A stretch of 64,000 nucleotides of DNA from Branchiostoma floridae (taxonomy: Eukaryota; Chordata; Leptocardii; Amphioxiformes; Branchiostomatidae), in assembly GCF_000003815.2 (NCBI RefSeq), contig NC_049989.1, positions 3,345,580 through 3,409,579 on the forward strand. The letters run 5' to 3'. Position 1 is the first letter of the stretch; every line of letters starts with the position of its first letter. A program made the translations under genes and the position numbers. The notes beneath the pieces are model-generated. The model was not told the DNA's origin. It searched no databases and saw only the letters and a program-made list of their open reading frames with translations. This document shows, one piece after another, positions 46,101-57,915 of the stretch.

Positions 46101-49100
46101 TGTTATATAGACATACTGTAAACAAAGCTTTAAAATGGTCTTTTTGACCCAAGTTTATTTCTCTAACATAAACATATTACAACTAAATAGGTCTTTCAGT
46201 GTACTATACAGGTCTTCCAGTGTATATCAAACAAAATCTCCAGCCCTGACAAAATACAGGCTGACATGTGGAATCTTCCTGCCTGGTGGACAGAACCTAC
46301 CTTTTCAGATGGTAGATCTTGTGAGTGTATTGCCCCTTCCCCATCTCCTCATTCTCAAAGGGCTCGTTGACGAGTACCTCCACACCCTCGCCACCTCCTG
46401 TTTCATTCTTGCTTGCCTCAGCGACAGACCATAGCTGGCCGACCTGGTACTGAACACGGATAATATTCAACATGTCATTCTCGTGTAGAACTTAAAGTTT
46501 GTTCCTGTGCAACTATGACACCTTCACAATTTCAGGGGATTGTCAAAGCACAGATTGATGCTGTAGGATTCTATTCTACACTGTGCATAATCTTCATCAT
46601 AACTTTTCATGCTCAAAGTCTGACAAGTCTTAAATCTATGAACTAGATCTTTCATCTAACTGCAACTAACAAATGGGATTTAATGATTACATGAGATTAC
46701 TGCTATTACATCAGACCTGCCCATCAAACACACACGCGTAGGAAATTGTCTCCTTTTCATTAAGATCTAACTCAAACAAAGGTGTCACTGATCCGACAAC
46801 ATGAAGGACTGACTTTGATTGATGAACAATTCACAAAAATTGTGAACAGGCAAATTACAGTTCCTACAGAACTGATGATAAATGAGGTATGACAGTCACA
46901 GTGAGTGTGATATATGACCTTCATTAAAGTAGTAAGTGACTAAGGCAATAGCATCTTGATTAACTGTTTGAGTCTCTGTTATATGTTTTATGTAATGTTA
47001 TACTTCTTCTGTGCACATTGTGCTTCTGTGAATATTGTTCTGTTCAGTGCTTTTTCTGCATATTTACACAGTGTAAGTGCAATATTACAATGGAGCTACT
47101 GTAGCTACTGTTCTAAATACAGTGTATTCTACTGATATAAGAGAAAATACACTTTATCAAAGTTTATGCAGATTATGCAGCTTCATATGACAGACCTCCT
47201 TTTGTGACCATACTAGACAAACAAATGTAATTTGCACAGTTGCTTGTTTGATATAGTATTCTGAGTAGTCAGTCACTAGTTCAACTTTATTTTCTTGGCA
47301 AAATTCGAGTTTTGCGATGCACAAATTTAAGGATGTTATCCATGTAATCAGTGCTGCCTAACCATTTACCACAGATAACAAACTGTAAATAGGAAGACAT
47401 GCTGGTCTCTATCATTTTAAGTATCAATTATAAATTCTTCACAACAGAGTGATCACAATCTGGTCTAACAGATGTTCCTAATCATGGACAACATTTTCAT
47501 GCTACATAAAACTGATCACAAGACACACAAGTATGTCTACAATTATACACTAGTTTTACTGTAGTATTCAACAGAAACAATTAGCAATCCTAAACCAGGC
47601 TGTTTTCAAGTAACCATTTTTTAATTTGTGATGAGCATATTTGTCTAGTATTACTTGTCTAATATGCATTAGAATTAAGACTATATTTTTTTGGCAACAT
47701 TTCTTCACAATGCATAAACTCTCTAAATGTCCAATTCATTGAATTTTTCTAAATCATACTCATATACTTCTTTTTCATGAAAATGTTGCATGTGAAAAAT
47801 AATTGGGTTTCTGTACACTGTACACTTGTACATATAACTGTGATGCCAGAATTCAAGACATTATTTTCAACAAGAGCATCTCGTATCTGGTTTCTGTACA
47901 GCTATGACCCGTACAGCATCCTCCATTTCAAGCAAATGACTTCTTTATAAAGGTGCTGAATTCCAGTTAGTACCAATGACCTTGGAATGGTCCAAAAATC
48001 AATATGGTGACAGGAGCAGTGGTGGGATAATGTTAAACAGGATGGACATGGAAAATTTGTGAATGGGATAATGATTCTAAAGATGCTGACTCAAATTTTC
48101 AACTTTCAAAGCCCCGGATTTTTAAAAACGTGAGCAATACATTCACGTAGCATGTCTTGTGTAGAAGGTTGAAGAAGGTCAGATTATTACGCACATGCAT
48201 GGCAGCATGAGCCATGATGGATAACTCAAGAGGGAGTCGCTGCGTCACAAACATCATGGCGAGATCTACAACCTACCACTTGTTAGTTTATTACTACAAT
48301 TTACTACTTTCATTTACTTTTGAGAGAACTTCAAGCATCCTTCAGGTGACATATATGACTTGGATAACATCAGGGATGATCTTGCAGATACAGAAACCAT
48401 TCTACTGCATCAGCTACCATCATGTTCTCAAAACTTATAAAAATCACATTGTGGATTCTCTTGAAACTGCCAGGAATGCTTTTTGAATACACTTTACTGT
48501 CTCTTTCACCAAGCACAAGAACTACCTGCCACCCAAAGTCATGTCACAATGTCATGAACACAAGATATAACAACCAGAAGTTTCACTGCAGTACCGAGGA
48601 AAGCTGCCAGGGGGCCCAAAACATTTCCAGTTTTTGCCACAGCCTACCAGCACAACAAATATGAAACCAATCCATCTAGCCATTCTTGGGGTATTCTGGT
48701 GGCCAAAAAATGCAAACACACAGACAAACACTGTAAAAACAACCTCCATTTTTTGTGGAGGTCGGCAATCAAGAAAAACATTTCTCAGCAGTTCCAGACT
48801 TGAGATCAAAGAAAGCTATGGGCTGGAGGTCTATCAACTCCAGTGTGTTGCAAATGAAGCATTTCCCTGGTCTAATATAGTAATAACACAGGTGGTAGCA
48901 GCTGGGCATTTGCGAAAATAACCATCAATCTCCAATATAGTGTGACCTTCATGCTTAGCGCTAATAACAACACACAAAGAAACTGATGAATGAGGTCAAT
49001 TGTCAGTTGCACACATTACCAGAGGACTATATACGTTTTTACAGTCTAAAAAGAATAGTACACAGAGTGGATAATAAACACATTCACATAAATCAAACAT

Positions 49101-51160
49101 AACAAATCTTAATTACGTATATGTACGGCAGTTTTTCTTTTTCTAAATGTAATAAAACTTGGTGTTTAATGATATCCAGCCATATGAAATTAGTTAAGTT
49201 CTCTGGCAAATCAAGCCTTCCCACGACAGCATGAGTATCTGTTGTTAAAAAATATTGTCTGTTCACTCTTCAAGGCAAGGAAATGTTTCCTTCTTGTTCC
49301 AAGGATACACTTTCTTAATCTCTCTAAATGATGTTAGACTTAGACTTAGCTATTCTATCTTTTCTAAATAGGGGGGGGGGGGGGGCAAAAACAAGGGCTA
49401 GAACTTAGAAGGTCCTGACTAAGGTTAGCAAGCATATATGGAACCAGAGGCATCCTTGACGGAAGTAGGTAACCAGGGCCCAATTTGTCTCTGTAGGTGA
49501 TGGGAAGGTAGTTTCATGTATTACTTTTTTCATTTAACTTGACTTATATGATAGGCCAAAAATGCACAAAATTAGACATGTCACAATGTTCTTGCCATTA
49601 TCAATTTTGAGATTTTCCAGTTTTAACAATTTTTATATAATTCCAAAATTGAATATATTAAAGCCATGACTAGAACTATATCATATCAACTGTGGCCAAC
49701 AGGATTACAATAGTAAGTTACATTTTTTTTCTTTCATACTACATCAGCATCATAAGGAAGCAACCCTGGAGAAATCCTTAAAATCACTTGTCAGCAGTTA
49801 TCAAAGGACAACAATGTACGAGTATTTAAATGTCTTGACGACCTGTCCTCCAGAAATCCGGGGAAGAGGATTTCCACAAACACCCACTCAAAAGAAATTT
49901 TATTCCCCAGGCCTTTTGGAATAATACTAATTTACTAACAAACTGGCTCAAACATTCCACATGTGTCACAGTATTATAGCACACTGTGCAGTGGTTAGTA
50001 ACCCTGTTTCTGGACCAGAAGGATAGAGTTTGAATACCAATTTCACTGTCATAACCCTAATAACTCTTAATATGCACCTTAAGGTTGTAGGTTTATGTCC
50101 TTTAGAGGACATAGCATAAGCAATCAGTTTCATGCCCAAGGGTAAGGCCAATATCAAGGACGTATATTGTATATAGTGTCCTTGCTAAGGACATTCATAC
50201 CTTTACGGAATCCCCTATATACCCCTCATATAGAAGGGTGCGTGATATATGGGCTCAAATAATCAGTTCCATATCCAGCTTGTACAAACCAACTTAGCGT
50301 ACAAAACTGCGGGTGCTAATTAACAATTAACACCTGTGATTCCTTAATCATCAGCCAAAGGCCCGTTATCATCTACTGGAACACAGTGTATGCAGATCAA
50401 GGGTCACCTTGTGGTAACACCTGCACAATCATTCATCATATCCAACTATTACATGCCATGATTTCCATCCTCTAGCTATAATATTCTGCCACAATTAGGA
50501 CTGACACATAATGACGTTTCCATTAATTAACTCTCTGTTTCCAATTAAATTGAATTATCCTATTTCTTCATTGACACCTGCACCCCTAGTGTTATATGGA
50601 CTAAAATAGTATGATACCATCCGACCACAATGGTTCAAAGTCCAAAGATAAAGATATCACGATTTGGTGGGAGGGGGGCGACGATGAAACATACAATAGC
50701 GAACATTACATGGAGTGGAAATTTTGACGAGAAAGTTCCCGATTATCGGAAGGAAAAGTGACTTTTCTATACTGTGAAAGAACATGACTTACCTCTGGAA
50801 CGGTGATCGGTAGATAAACACGGCTGTAAAGCAGGGGAAAAGTTAAAGATTTAGTTCAAAAACTGTGGCAAGAGAAAACTGAGCACTAAAACGTGATGTC
50901 GTGGTACAATTTTGTCCTAGATACCGTCACATAACATACGAGCCGACATAGGTGTGAATCGGAACGGAAGCGAAACACATCCCTCAAAACACGTCTCAAT
51001 TTCTCACAAAATTCTACACCCCAGCCGGCACACGAAGGGGTAATGATCATTGGGAAATGCTGTGTGAACTATAGCCCGAAATAGTAGCCGGTAAAAGACT
51101 AGAAAGGGGAAGAAATGTGGAGTTAAAGTCCAATACTCACAACTCTCTGATCAACACCAT
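40107..51160 (-). CDS. PITPN: Class I phosphatidylinositol transfer protein (PITPNA/PITPNB orthologue)
   Basis: It exchanges phosphatidylinositol and phosphatidylcholine between membranes and feeds phosphoinositide signalling. Exons in transcript order: 51160-51141, 50823-50793, 46449-46301, 45878-45787, 45389-45382, 45108-45034, 44741-44583, 43981-43964, then 43101-43009 or 42512-42420, 41552-41430, and last exon 40771-40727 or 40148-40107. All phases agree, giving 270 aa with the 40771 ending, as in human. T59, K61 (QYTHKIYH), N90 and C95 ([10 protein letters not shown]) match the inositol-binding and gating residues of PITP alpha at the same numbers. [15 protein letters not shown] and [10 protein letters not shown] are family signatures. 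Exons of 8 and 18 nt are true microexons needed to keep frame and alignment. No second PITPN locus is visible in the window. Confidence 0.94.
40727..40771 (-). CDS. PITPN: PITPN terminal exon, form a
   Basis: It encodes [14 protein letters not shown] and a TAA stop after the LDK of the preceding exon. The acceptor is TTCTCCTAG. It gives a 270-aa protein. It lies upstream, in transcript order, of the second terminal exon. Confidence 0.75.
   Translation of the reverse strand, partial: QRAEEEKRGHTFEE
41311..41417. mobile_element. MITE, 107 bp, 9-bp TSD, next to PITPN exon 10 donor
   Basis: The left end is TAGCCTGTGTTTACACAATC and the right end read inward is TAGCTTGTCTAAAATCACGC, an imperfect inverted repeat. 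The exact 9-bp direct repeat TCGGGCGCT flanks it (41302-41310 and 41418-41426). On the minus strand the proximal duplication occupies positions +4 to +12 of the intron after PITPN exon 10. The interior is GC-rich, with a CCGGCCGCTAGGAGCG block. Confidence 0.85.
42420..42512 (-). CDS. PITPN: PITPN alternative exon 9b (Trp-Trp form)
   Basis: A 93-nt, phase 0-0 exon with the core [20 protein letters not shown], bounded by TTTCAG and GTGAGA. It matches exon 9a at most of its 31 residues and has W-W at residues 202-203, as in vertebrate PITP alpha and beta, where the pair docks the protein to membranes. Inclusion of both copies would add 31 residues and duplicate a beta strand, so mutually exclusive use is likely. 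Confidence 0.9.
43009..43101 (-). CDS. PITPN: PITPN alternative exon 9a (Trp-Phe form)
   Basis: A 93-nt, phase 0-0 exon with the core [20 protein letters not shown], bounded by TTTACAG and GTAAGT. Residues 202-203 are W-F. It is one of two homologous copies about 500 bp apart; see the second at 42420. Confidence 0.9.
43964..43981 (-). CDS. PITPN: PITPN 18-nt microexon
   Basis: The exon encodes KQLGKE between GDWI and the duplicated exon; human has WKQELVNQKD at this point. It is flanked by TTTTTACAG and GTAACT. At 18 nt and phase 0-0 it could be skipped without a frameshift, so it may be alternative. It is supported by position and by the KQ-L similarity. Confidence 0.75.
45382..45389 (-). 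CDS. PITPN: PITPN 8-nt microexon
   Basis: TCATCACA lies between CAACAG and GTAAGT. It completes a split codon (A+TC) and adds Ile-Ile-Thr between CRT and NPDYMKE, where human PITP has VIT. Without it the neighbouring exons are out of phase (1 against 0), so it must be constitutive for a full-length protein. Confidence 0.9.
46450..50792. other. PITPN intron 2, no gene recognised
   Basis: AT-rich intron of about 4.3 kb. It holds a G homopolymer of about 15 nt (49371-49385) and no recognisable exon or element. Open frames near 48214-48921 do not resemble known proteins. Confidence 0.5.
49371..49385. repeat. Poly-G tract
   Basis: An uninterrupted run of about 15 G lies within PITPN intron 2. 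A similar shorter run is at about 27326-27333 in PRKRIP1 intron 1 and a C run at 61426-61437. Confidence 0.9.
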
Positions 51161-51195
51161 CTTGACTAGTCTCACATGGGGCGGGACGCCGGGTA

Positions 51196-51203
51196 TGACG
51201 TCA
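51196..51203. promoter_or_regulatory. CRE palindrome upstream of PITPN
   Basis: TGACGTCA, the consensus cAMP response element, lies 36 bp upstream of the PITPN start codon in a GC-rich segment. A TGACTCA (AP-1 type) site is further upstream near 51467. Function is inferred from motif and position only. Confidence 0.45.
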
Positions 51204-52564
51204 TGTGGGTCACGCAATCCCCGGATGTCGGACCTCCAAGAACATCATAGGTTGTACCATAATCAAATAGGGGTACTTAAAATAAACATAAAATAAAACG
51301 TATGATAAACAATTTTATATGAACATAACTATTTCACGAAGCCTTTGTTGAGACAATATAAAAATGATATTTACAGACGTTTTTTTCATGAAGTCAATTT
51401 CCTTTCAGCTAAATTGATTGATTCCATTTTACTTCCCCCTTTCAGATATAACGTTGAAAGGTCTGAATGACTCAGTACTTGCGCGGGTGTGGTTGCGTCA
51501 TGCAAGATGCTCGCGTCACTTTCTTCTCTTTTCTATATACTCCTTGTTCAAACCCCACGACCCATGACTTCCTTATTAGGAGGATTTCGATGGGAAGAAA
51601 CACCCAACATCAGAAAACGGCAGATGATCTTTTGTAAAGGCCATGTCCTCACGAAACGATTTGTTTTATGTTCCGCTTTACCCATGGGGGACGTCAGATT
51701 CTTGGTCAGATCAAGGACGTTCAATATGCGGTCAGATGATCCGGGCCTCAGGCGCTAGGGTTTTAAGGTTTTTCCACTTCAGCAGATGTTAGAAATATCA
51801 AACATGCGGCTTTGTAAGATCCACACCAGAGAGAATTTGACCCTGGGAAGTCCCGACAAGCTATACATAATTCACCGTTAATCTTAAAAACCGGTCCACT
51901 TTGACTTTATTGACGATGAGACAAGACACTCTATCTATTATATAAAGTCCACCTTAAACGTTCGGTAAATTATTAGTGAAGCGCAATTGGTCGTTATGAT
52001 TCTGCGTAGCGCGTTATTTGTTATCCAGAGTTCATTGCTAAGCGACATTGGCATCTTCGCTTTGAAACGTATTTGAATGTTCCGGTTGTGTCGCTAGTTT
52101 TACCAAGGACTTTATATTAGTTTTATCCGAATAGAGACTGAACCAGAATCAGGCACCGAGGACAATATTATGTTTTTCAATTTACCGTTAAGCGTTGCCG
52201 GCATTGTTATGCGCCCCGACCGCAAACTTAGACCACCGTGTCGTCCGAAAGTTTTGTGGATAGTATAAATCCTGGCCACTGACTATCCCCCAACCCAACC
52301 TCTGTTAGGAGAAGAGGCATCCACCCTTCGGAGTTCCCTTTACTCCATTCATCGTGAATATATAGTGTGGGTCATTGCCTCACACCGTTCTGATCCTTTT
52401 TCACGAACGGGTTTTGCCGCAAACGATCAAGTCTGCTGAAATCATCTACTTCACTCGGACTGAATGAAGAGAACGGCTTGCAAGCTTGCAGCACCCGTCC
52501 TACTTTGTCCTGCATAGAACCGTGTGAGGGGGATCGGAGTCTGCGATACGGACTAAAGGAAGAG

Positions 52565-52935
52565 ATATATATATATATTTTTTTTTTTTTATTCACATTT
52601 CTTTAAAGAGGATGAGACGGAAAGCAGACCCTGCTTATCGAGGTCTTCTCCTCATGTACATAAACAAAATAAGGACACACATACAGGACTACAAAACGCT
52701 AAATAACAAAGGCAAGAGATAATGATAACGACATGAAATAAAACAACAAGGAATCAAATAACAAAGTGACGTGTAGCTGGCATACAAACTTAGAAGTAAT
52801 CAAATAAGGTTATAAATCAACTTAAACAACCTGTCTATTGAACACAAGACATAACTACATGAAAATAAACAAGGAATCAAACAACAGAGTGACATATGGC
52901 TGATAAACAAACTTAGAAATAATCAAATAAGGTTC
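52565..52935 (-). repeat. Probable antisense LINE tail with internal tandem copy
   Basis: A T-run at 52578-52590 followed by a long A-rich, C-containing segment would read on the minus strand as sequence ending in poly(A). Two copies of a block with ACAAGGAATCAAA...AATAATCAAATAAGG lie about 121 bp apart (52747-52812 and 52867-52933). No protein similarity was seen; the origin is inferred. Confidence 0.4.
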
Positions 52936-54179
52936 AGCTAAAACGATCTGTCTGTTTGATGAACTTAAATACAACATCAAATAAATGAAGAGATATATAT
53001 TTGCTAATGAGAATGCTTTCTTTCAATATGTCCCTCAGGGTAGAGATTGCGATTTGGCATAATCATTCATCTAATAGTATTCTACCGGTCAGAGATTCCC
53101 ATCATCAAAATGTTAGGAATGTCATACAGTGGTCTCCCATTTCAAATCAAACTATCAAACTATTGATATAAGTTAGAAATTTGAAATTCCTACCTTTAAA
53201 CCAGACTCTAATCGGTATCTTTATCGAAGTCAAGAAGATATCCAAACGGACACTACAGTTCGCCATCCGTTGTTGCACCACGTGGTCAACTTTAAAAAGT
53301 ATAGGTTCGATCATCGTACAAATCACGACTTGACTACGTTTCTTCCCTAATACTTGTCAGCACTCCAGGTATGGCGATGTCCGGCGTGTACAAAGGGCGT
53401 AAGTCTATTCTAACAGTAACACGATTATCGTTGGCATGTGTAACGTGGATCATCCGGCCGCTCAAAAGCAATTGCTTAAATCCTTAATGAAGGAGTTTGG
53501 TCATAAACGCGTACGTGCTTGACCCTATACATCAAATAAGAAGATCAATGCTTTACGTATAAGTGCATCTACTAGATCTGGTCTTAACCACCAACTTGGG
53601 GACCACCCTGTACAAAAAAAGGCTTCTCTACCAGGCTTATGCTCAAATTGCCATTGGCATTGGCTAACATCTGTAGTACATAACATTGTCGCTAGAAGCA
53701 CACTGTACCATTCTCTGATCTGACAAGCCTGGTACATAAAGGTATTAAAGCCCTGATTGGTGCAGTTTCGGAGTTACGCAATGTTGCATGATTCAACCAG
53801 AGAGAACACAACTAAACGAGGACTGGATTATTTACTTTATTTCATTTGGATAGTAATAATAGATTCACAATTTGCCATTTGTTTAAAAAATGGGCTATCG
53901 GGTATGCTAGCCATATTTTACCAATGGTAGATTGACGAATTAAGTTTTGCCAAAAATGGGTTTAAGTTGGTTTGTCTTATAAGCCCTCGCGCGTTATTGT
54001 AAAAATCTCAGGGTTGCGATTTTCTTTATTTTTGGCTTCAATAATCCTATGTGTAATTTCTTTCCGATAATGTCAGCCATTTTCATAATTAAACTATAGG
54101 TGATGGGTTGAATTTCAGGTCAAAATTCCATTTTTTTTTCATATTTTTTTTACGTGAAAAATCTTTCCCATACCGGCGG

Positions 54180-54370
54180 CTTTTCTGCTTCAGATGTATT
54201 TCCTGGAAGAGACTGGCTCTCGACTTGAGGGTGCGCAGCCGCAAATTGAGACCCCAAATAAGCTGGGTGTGCACCGTTCAGACGCTAAAAAGCAGTTACT
54301 CAACCAACTGGACATGATTTTTGGAAACGGCCAGACGTTTCAGACAGCCATCCGGCGTCTTTAGTCAGTT
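54180..54370 (+). repeat. Interspersed repeat fragment (LINE-associated type)
   Basis: The segment has ACTCAACCAACTGGACATGA, then GGAAACGGCCAGACGTTTCA and the following AGCCATCCGGCGTCTTTAG. I recall closely similar text in many invertebrate LINE copies near the polymerase end. No long open frame is present. Boundaries are approximate. Confidence 0.35.
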
Positions 54371-55010
54371 ACACTGAAATCTTGCTGGAGAGATTTATCA
54401 TATCTTAGCTGTGAATTGATATGCAAAAGAGATCTAGTTATAGAACAGGTTTATCCTAACTATGAATTGATATGTATCTTACTTCCTGGATGTCTAACCT
54501 TCATCGGCGTGGCTTTAAATGAATTGCCTCCTTTTTATCTAAACATGTCTTATCGTTCACTTGTGGATACGATTTGAATGTCGTTGTTTTTTCAATGTAA
54601 TTTCATGTTATAGGCATAAAAGTTACTGGGCGATTAATTTTACATGATTAATTTTATAAACATCATCATTGTCATTGATCACAATCAGACGGACGACTTT
54701 GGCATATGTCATTGTCGTACGATCAGAAATTTCCTAACGGTCAACGGGACCCCTTGTTCGAGTTATATGCGACATTATGCTATATGCAACGGTTTTGCGG
54801 CAGCCATTTTTGAGAAGGTCGAAGATCTAAGCAATAAAGTACAAAAAAATTACATCTACATCTACACCTACACAAAACTAGACAAAAACTAGCGTTTGGC
54901 ACAGCTTCTAGGGAGAAAGATTTAAAACGTGAACTCAGTTCAAAGATGAACATTTTATCGTATACAATCAACCTAAAAAAAAGAGCATCACGCGGATATG
55001 CCCTAGCACT

Positions 55011-55409
55011 ACGGCTGGGTACCGGTACGTATACCGTACAGGTACAAAACCGTTGTTTTTTTTCTTCAGGAAAACCGGACCTGTTAAAAGATTCGATACA
55101 TCGGATGGTGGACCTATTAGAAAAAGAAGAGGTTGATCGGCAGAAATTCACAAGTTTGGGTATTACAGATTGAAGAAAATAACAAGAGCTAAGTACTAAA
55201 GTAGACTAACTGTTACAGTTCATTGTAGTCTCTACCAAGTTTTACAGTCAATCGTATAGTGGCAGTTAACCTTGTAAAACGCCAGTGGGACTCAAACAGT
55301 CCACCGTCAAACAGATTTCTTTGTAGCGAAGCGGTATTGTGCATTCACTAGTTTCACAATCTAAATAAGGTCCAGGTTCAATTTTCTGTACCGGTACCCA
55401 CCCCAACCT
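55011..55409. mobile_element. hAT-like non-autonomous repeat
   Basis: The ends are GGCTGGGTACCGGTAC and, read inward from the right, GGGGTGGGTACCGGTACAG. The interior shares AAACCGTT, a T-run and CCGGACC motifs with the 275-bp element at 20566-20840. No exact target duplication was found, so this copy may be older or rearranged. Confidence 0.55.
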
Positions 55410-55667
55410 TTAGTAGCACTGATCGATATTTGCCCCCAGGACTGTATTAAAGTAACGGGGGCAACCCAATTGACGCAGCCGCAGAAGGCACAATTCGTAT
55501 TTTAGCATATATATTTCGACTTGTAGCAGGAAAATGCTATATTTCAAATTGGTGAGACAGTGTAGGGTGCAGAGTTTCAGATTTGTAATAAGGCAAAAAA
55601 AACAAGGTTTTTGTTCATTCTTTTAGACCTGTGCTGACCCCTAACTTCAAGTGGTGAGTCCCTAAAT

Positions 55668-55695
55668 TGACGTCATGCAGAAGCCAAGATGGCGG
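55668..55695 (+). promoter_or_regulatory. CRE and AAGATGGCGG motifs upstream of the TRIM-NHL gene
   Basis: TGACGTCA (55668-55675) and AAGATGGCGG (55686-55695, YY1-like) lie about 420 bp upstream of the TRIM-NHL start codon. Together they suggest a TATA-less promoter here. Direction and use are inferred. Confidence 0.4.
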
Positions 55696-56106
55696 TATAT
55701 TTGAGCTGCGACAAGTTTTGCTCAGGTTGGCATTTTTTAATTTGATCAGACTTTTGGACTCTTGTGATAGCTGGCTGCTGTGTTGTTATGACCTAGAATG
55801 TTCACGGATGATTTTATGACACCATGAACTTGCCTATTTTTACGTTATCGTCTATACAGATTTCCATTGGTGCCCACATGTACAGGCTTGTGTGCCCGCA
55901 AGACAAAGCAACAGCCAATAGCGAAGACAAAAAACAAGCGTGCAAAAGTCATTCACGTTTAACGGTTGCCCCAGGTTACGTGACATCAACCTTCTGAAAC
56001 TACTTCCAAGAACTATCGCAATCAAGTTTCACATCGGTAACGCGTTGAAGAGTTTGACACAGTACAAGACGTTACCGGATTCTTTTGAAAAAATTCTGAT
56101 AAAGCC

Positions 56107-57915
56107 ATGGCGAGCAACATTAAAAAGTCCGCTGACTTTGACGAGCAGAACCTGGAGGCATCTGATTCTGAAGGTGGCAGCTTTCAGCCCAAAGCCTTCT
56201 GCCCAAAGCACGAAGACCAAATCTTAACTTTCTACTGTGATCCTTGTCAGACTTTGGTCTGTGTCTCCTGTACGGTTGTCGAGCACCGACCAGGCGATAA
56301 GCACAATCCTGTAGAAATCAGCTCCATCGCTGTGAAAAAGAAAGAAGAACTACAAAAACAAAAAGCAAAAGTCAAACCGCGAGAAAAATTTGTTCGGGCT
56401 GCACTGAATGAAGTCAAGATGGGATTATCTGAGTTGTCAACATCGGCAGACACAGCGATTGAACAGGCCACAGCATATTTTGATCATCTGATGGCCATGC
56501 TTCAAGACAGAAAAGAAGAAGTCATCACAGAAATTGACTCACGCCGCAAGGAGGCTGGAAAATGCATGGAAACCCAGATAGAAGTGATAGAGTTTGAATT
56601 GGCAGGATTGAAAAGCGCGGCTGAGTTCTGTAAACAATCCTTGGAACACGGCAGTGACGTGCACGTCATCGAAGCCGAGGGTCAAGCTCGACAGAGGGTG
56701 GAAGAGCTGCTGGCAATGCCAACCGACCTGACAGCCAGACCGAGTCAAGTTGTGTTCTCGGAGGGGATGGCTGTGGCGGACTTCAGAGATGATGTGGCCA
56801 GGGCAGGGTGTGTACAAGTACAACACACAGGGAGAGTTGATGCATCCAAATGTGTAGTTAAAAGAAAACCAGCCGTTGTTGCGTTTTCAAGCATCGCTCT
56901 ACTCTATACGATTGGGAAAAACGGGCATCGTTGTTCTGTCGATAAAGATGATGTCACAGCCACCCTGACGGACCCCTTGGGCCAAGCGATACCAACACAG
57001 CTACAGGAGACAGGCATGGGATTGTGGGAAATCTCCTACACACCTGAGGTCACAGGAAACCATAAGTTAGAGGTCAAGATCAATGGCCGGTCTTTGACAA
57101 TGTACCCGTATGACGTCAGAGTGCAGAGTAGTCACGCCCCAGTTGTAACCATTGGAACATGGGGGCTTTGCAATCCAACAGATATAGCAGTGAGCATCAA
57201 TGGTGAAATTGCAGTGGTGGAGGCAGGGTTGCGACGAATTAAGACATTCAACACAAATGGTGATTCTTGTCGGTGTTTCCTAGTAGATGGTAAGTGCCCA
57301 TGGGGTATTGATATTGACTCCAATAGACAGTTTGTTGTGACATTCCTTAGCACTGGCCAAGCGATCAGGGTATACTCACATGATACAATACTTTTCAAGA
57401 CCTTAAGACTTGACTGTTTACGGAATCCGACTGGAGTTGCAGTTCTGAAGGACGGCCGCATGGTGGTGGCGGACAAGCAGCAGAAGTCATGTCTCCTCCT
57501 GAAGCCTGATGGGAGCTTCATCCGGGAGATTGGCAAGGGGCAGTTACAGTACCCATGGTTCATAGCAGTGGATGAGTCACGTGATCGGTTCTATGTAACC
57601 GATTGCCGGGCTCATAAAGTGTTTGTGTTTGACCTTGAGGGAAAGCTGAAGTTCAGTTTTGGTAAACAGGGTCAGAATGAGGGAGAGCTCGAATGCCCAA
57701 CAGGGATAAGAGTAGATCCGGCAGGTAACATCATTGTAATAAACCGTGATAACGGCCATCTGCAGGTATTTGACCCTGACGGCATGTACCAGAGAACTGT
57801 GGCCACAGTGAAGAGAGGATGCCACCAGGGAATTGCGCTGACACCTGATGGATACCTAGCTGTTGTGTGTTCTCATCGCCAATGGGGCTGTATCGAATTG
57901 TATAGGTACAAGTAG
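56107..57915 (+). CDS. Intronless TRIM-NHL protein (B-box, coiled coil, filamin, NHL), no RING
   Basis: It is related to TRIM2, TRIM3 and TRIM71, which act as ubiquitin ligases or RNA-binding regulators through the NHL propeller. The single 602-aa frame has a B-box2 (C32, H35, C44, C47, C52, C55, then two His), a coiled coil (about 80-190), a filamin/ABP280-type domain (about 245-345) and a six-bladed NHL propeller (about 350-600) with repeats of the type NPTGVAV, YPWFIAVD and CPTGIRVD. An in-frame TGA just upstream of the ATG (near 56086) closes the frame, and no RING is encoded upstream. Lack of introns beside intron-rich neighbours suggests a retrocopy origin or a lineage-expanded TRIM. 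Ligase activity is doubtful without a RING. AATAAA follows at 58137-58142. Confidence 0.9.
   Translation: MASNIKKSADFDEQNLEASDSEGGSFQPKAFCPKHEDQILTFYCDPCQTLVCVSCTVVEHRPGDKHNPVEISSIAVKKKEELQKQKAKVKPREKFVRAALNEVKMGLSELSTSADTAIEQATAYFDHLMAMLQDRKEEVITEIDSRRKEAGKCMETQIEVIEFELAGLKSAAEFCKQSLEHGSDVHVIEAEGQARQRVEELLAMPTDLTARPSQVVFSEGMAVADFRDDVARAGCVQVQHTGRVDASKCVVKRKPAVVAFSSIALLYTIGKNGHRCSVDKDDVTATLTDPLGQAIPTQLQETGMGLWEISYTPEVTGNHKLEVKINGRSLTMYPYDVRVQSSHAPVVTIGTWGLCNPTDIAVSINGEIAVVEAGLRRIKTFNTNGDSCRCFLVDGKCPWGIDIDSNRQFVVTFLSTGQAIRVYSHDTILFKTLRLDCLRNPTGVAVLKDGRMVVADKQQKSCLLLKPDGSFIREIGKGQLQYPWFIAVDESRDRFYVTDCRAHKVFVFDLEGKLKFSFGKQGQNEGELECPTGIRVDPAGNIIVINRDNGHLQVFDPDGMYQRTVATVKRGCHQGIALTPDGYLAVVCSHRQWGCIELYRYK

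Larger units (their letters stand above)
51204..55667. other. Intergenic, repeat-rich, no gene recognised
   Basis: No coding gene was found. Recognisable content: a TA/T run (52565-52590), a 121-bp tandem duplication (52745-52935), a LINE-like interspersed segment near 54180-54370 and a hAT-like repeat at 55011-55409. Confidence 0.5.

Noticed and set aside
48214-48921. Frames within PITPN intron 2
   Set aside because: No similarity, no phase-compatible splice sites with the host gene, and typical AT-rich intron composition.
55940-56227. Plus-strand frame overlapping the start of the TRIM-NHL gene
   Set aside because: It is in another frame than the B-box protein and has no RING or other domain.
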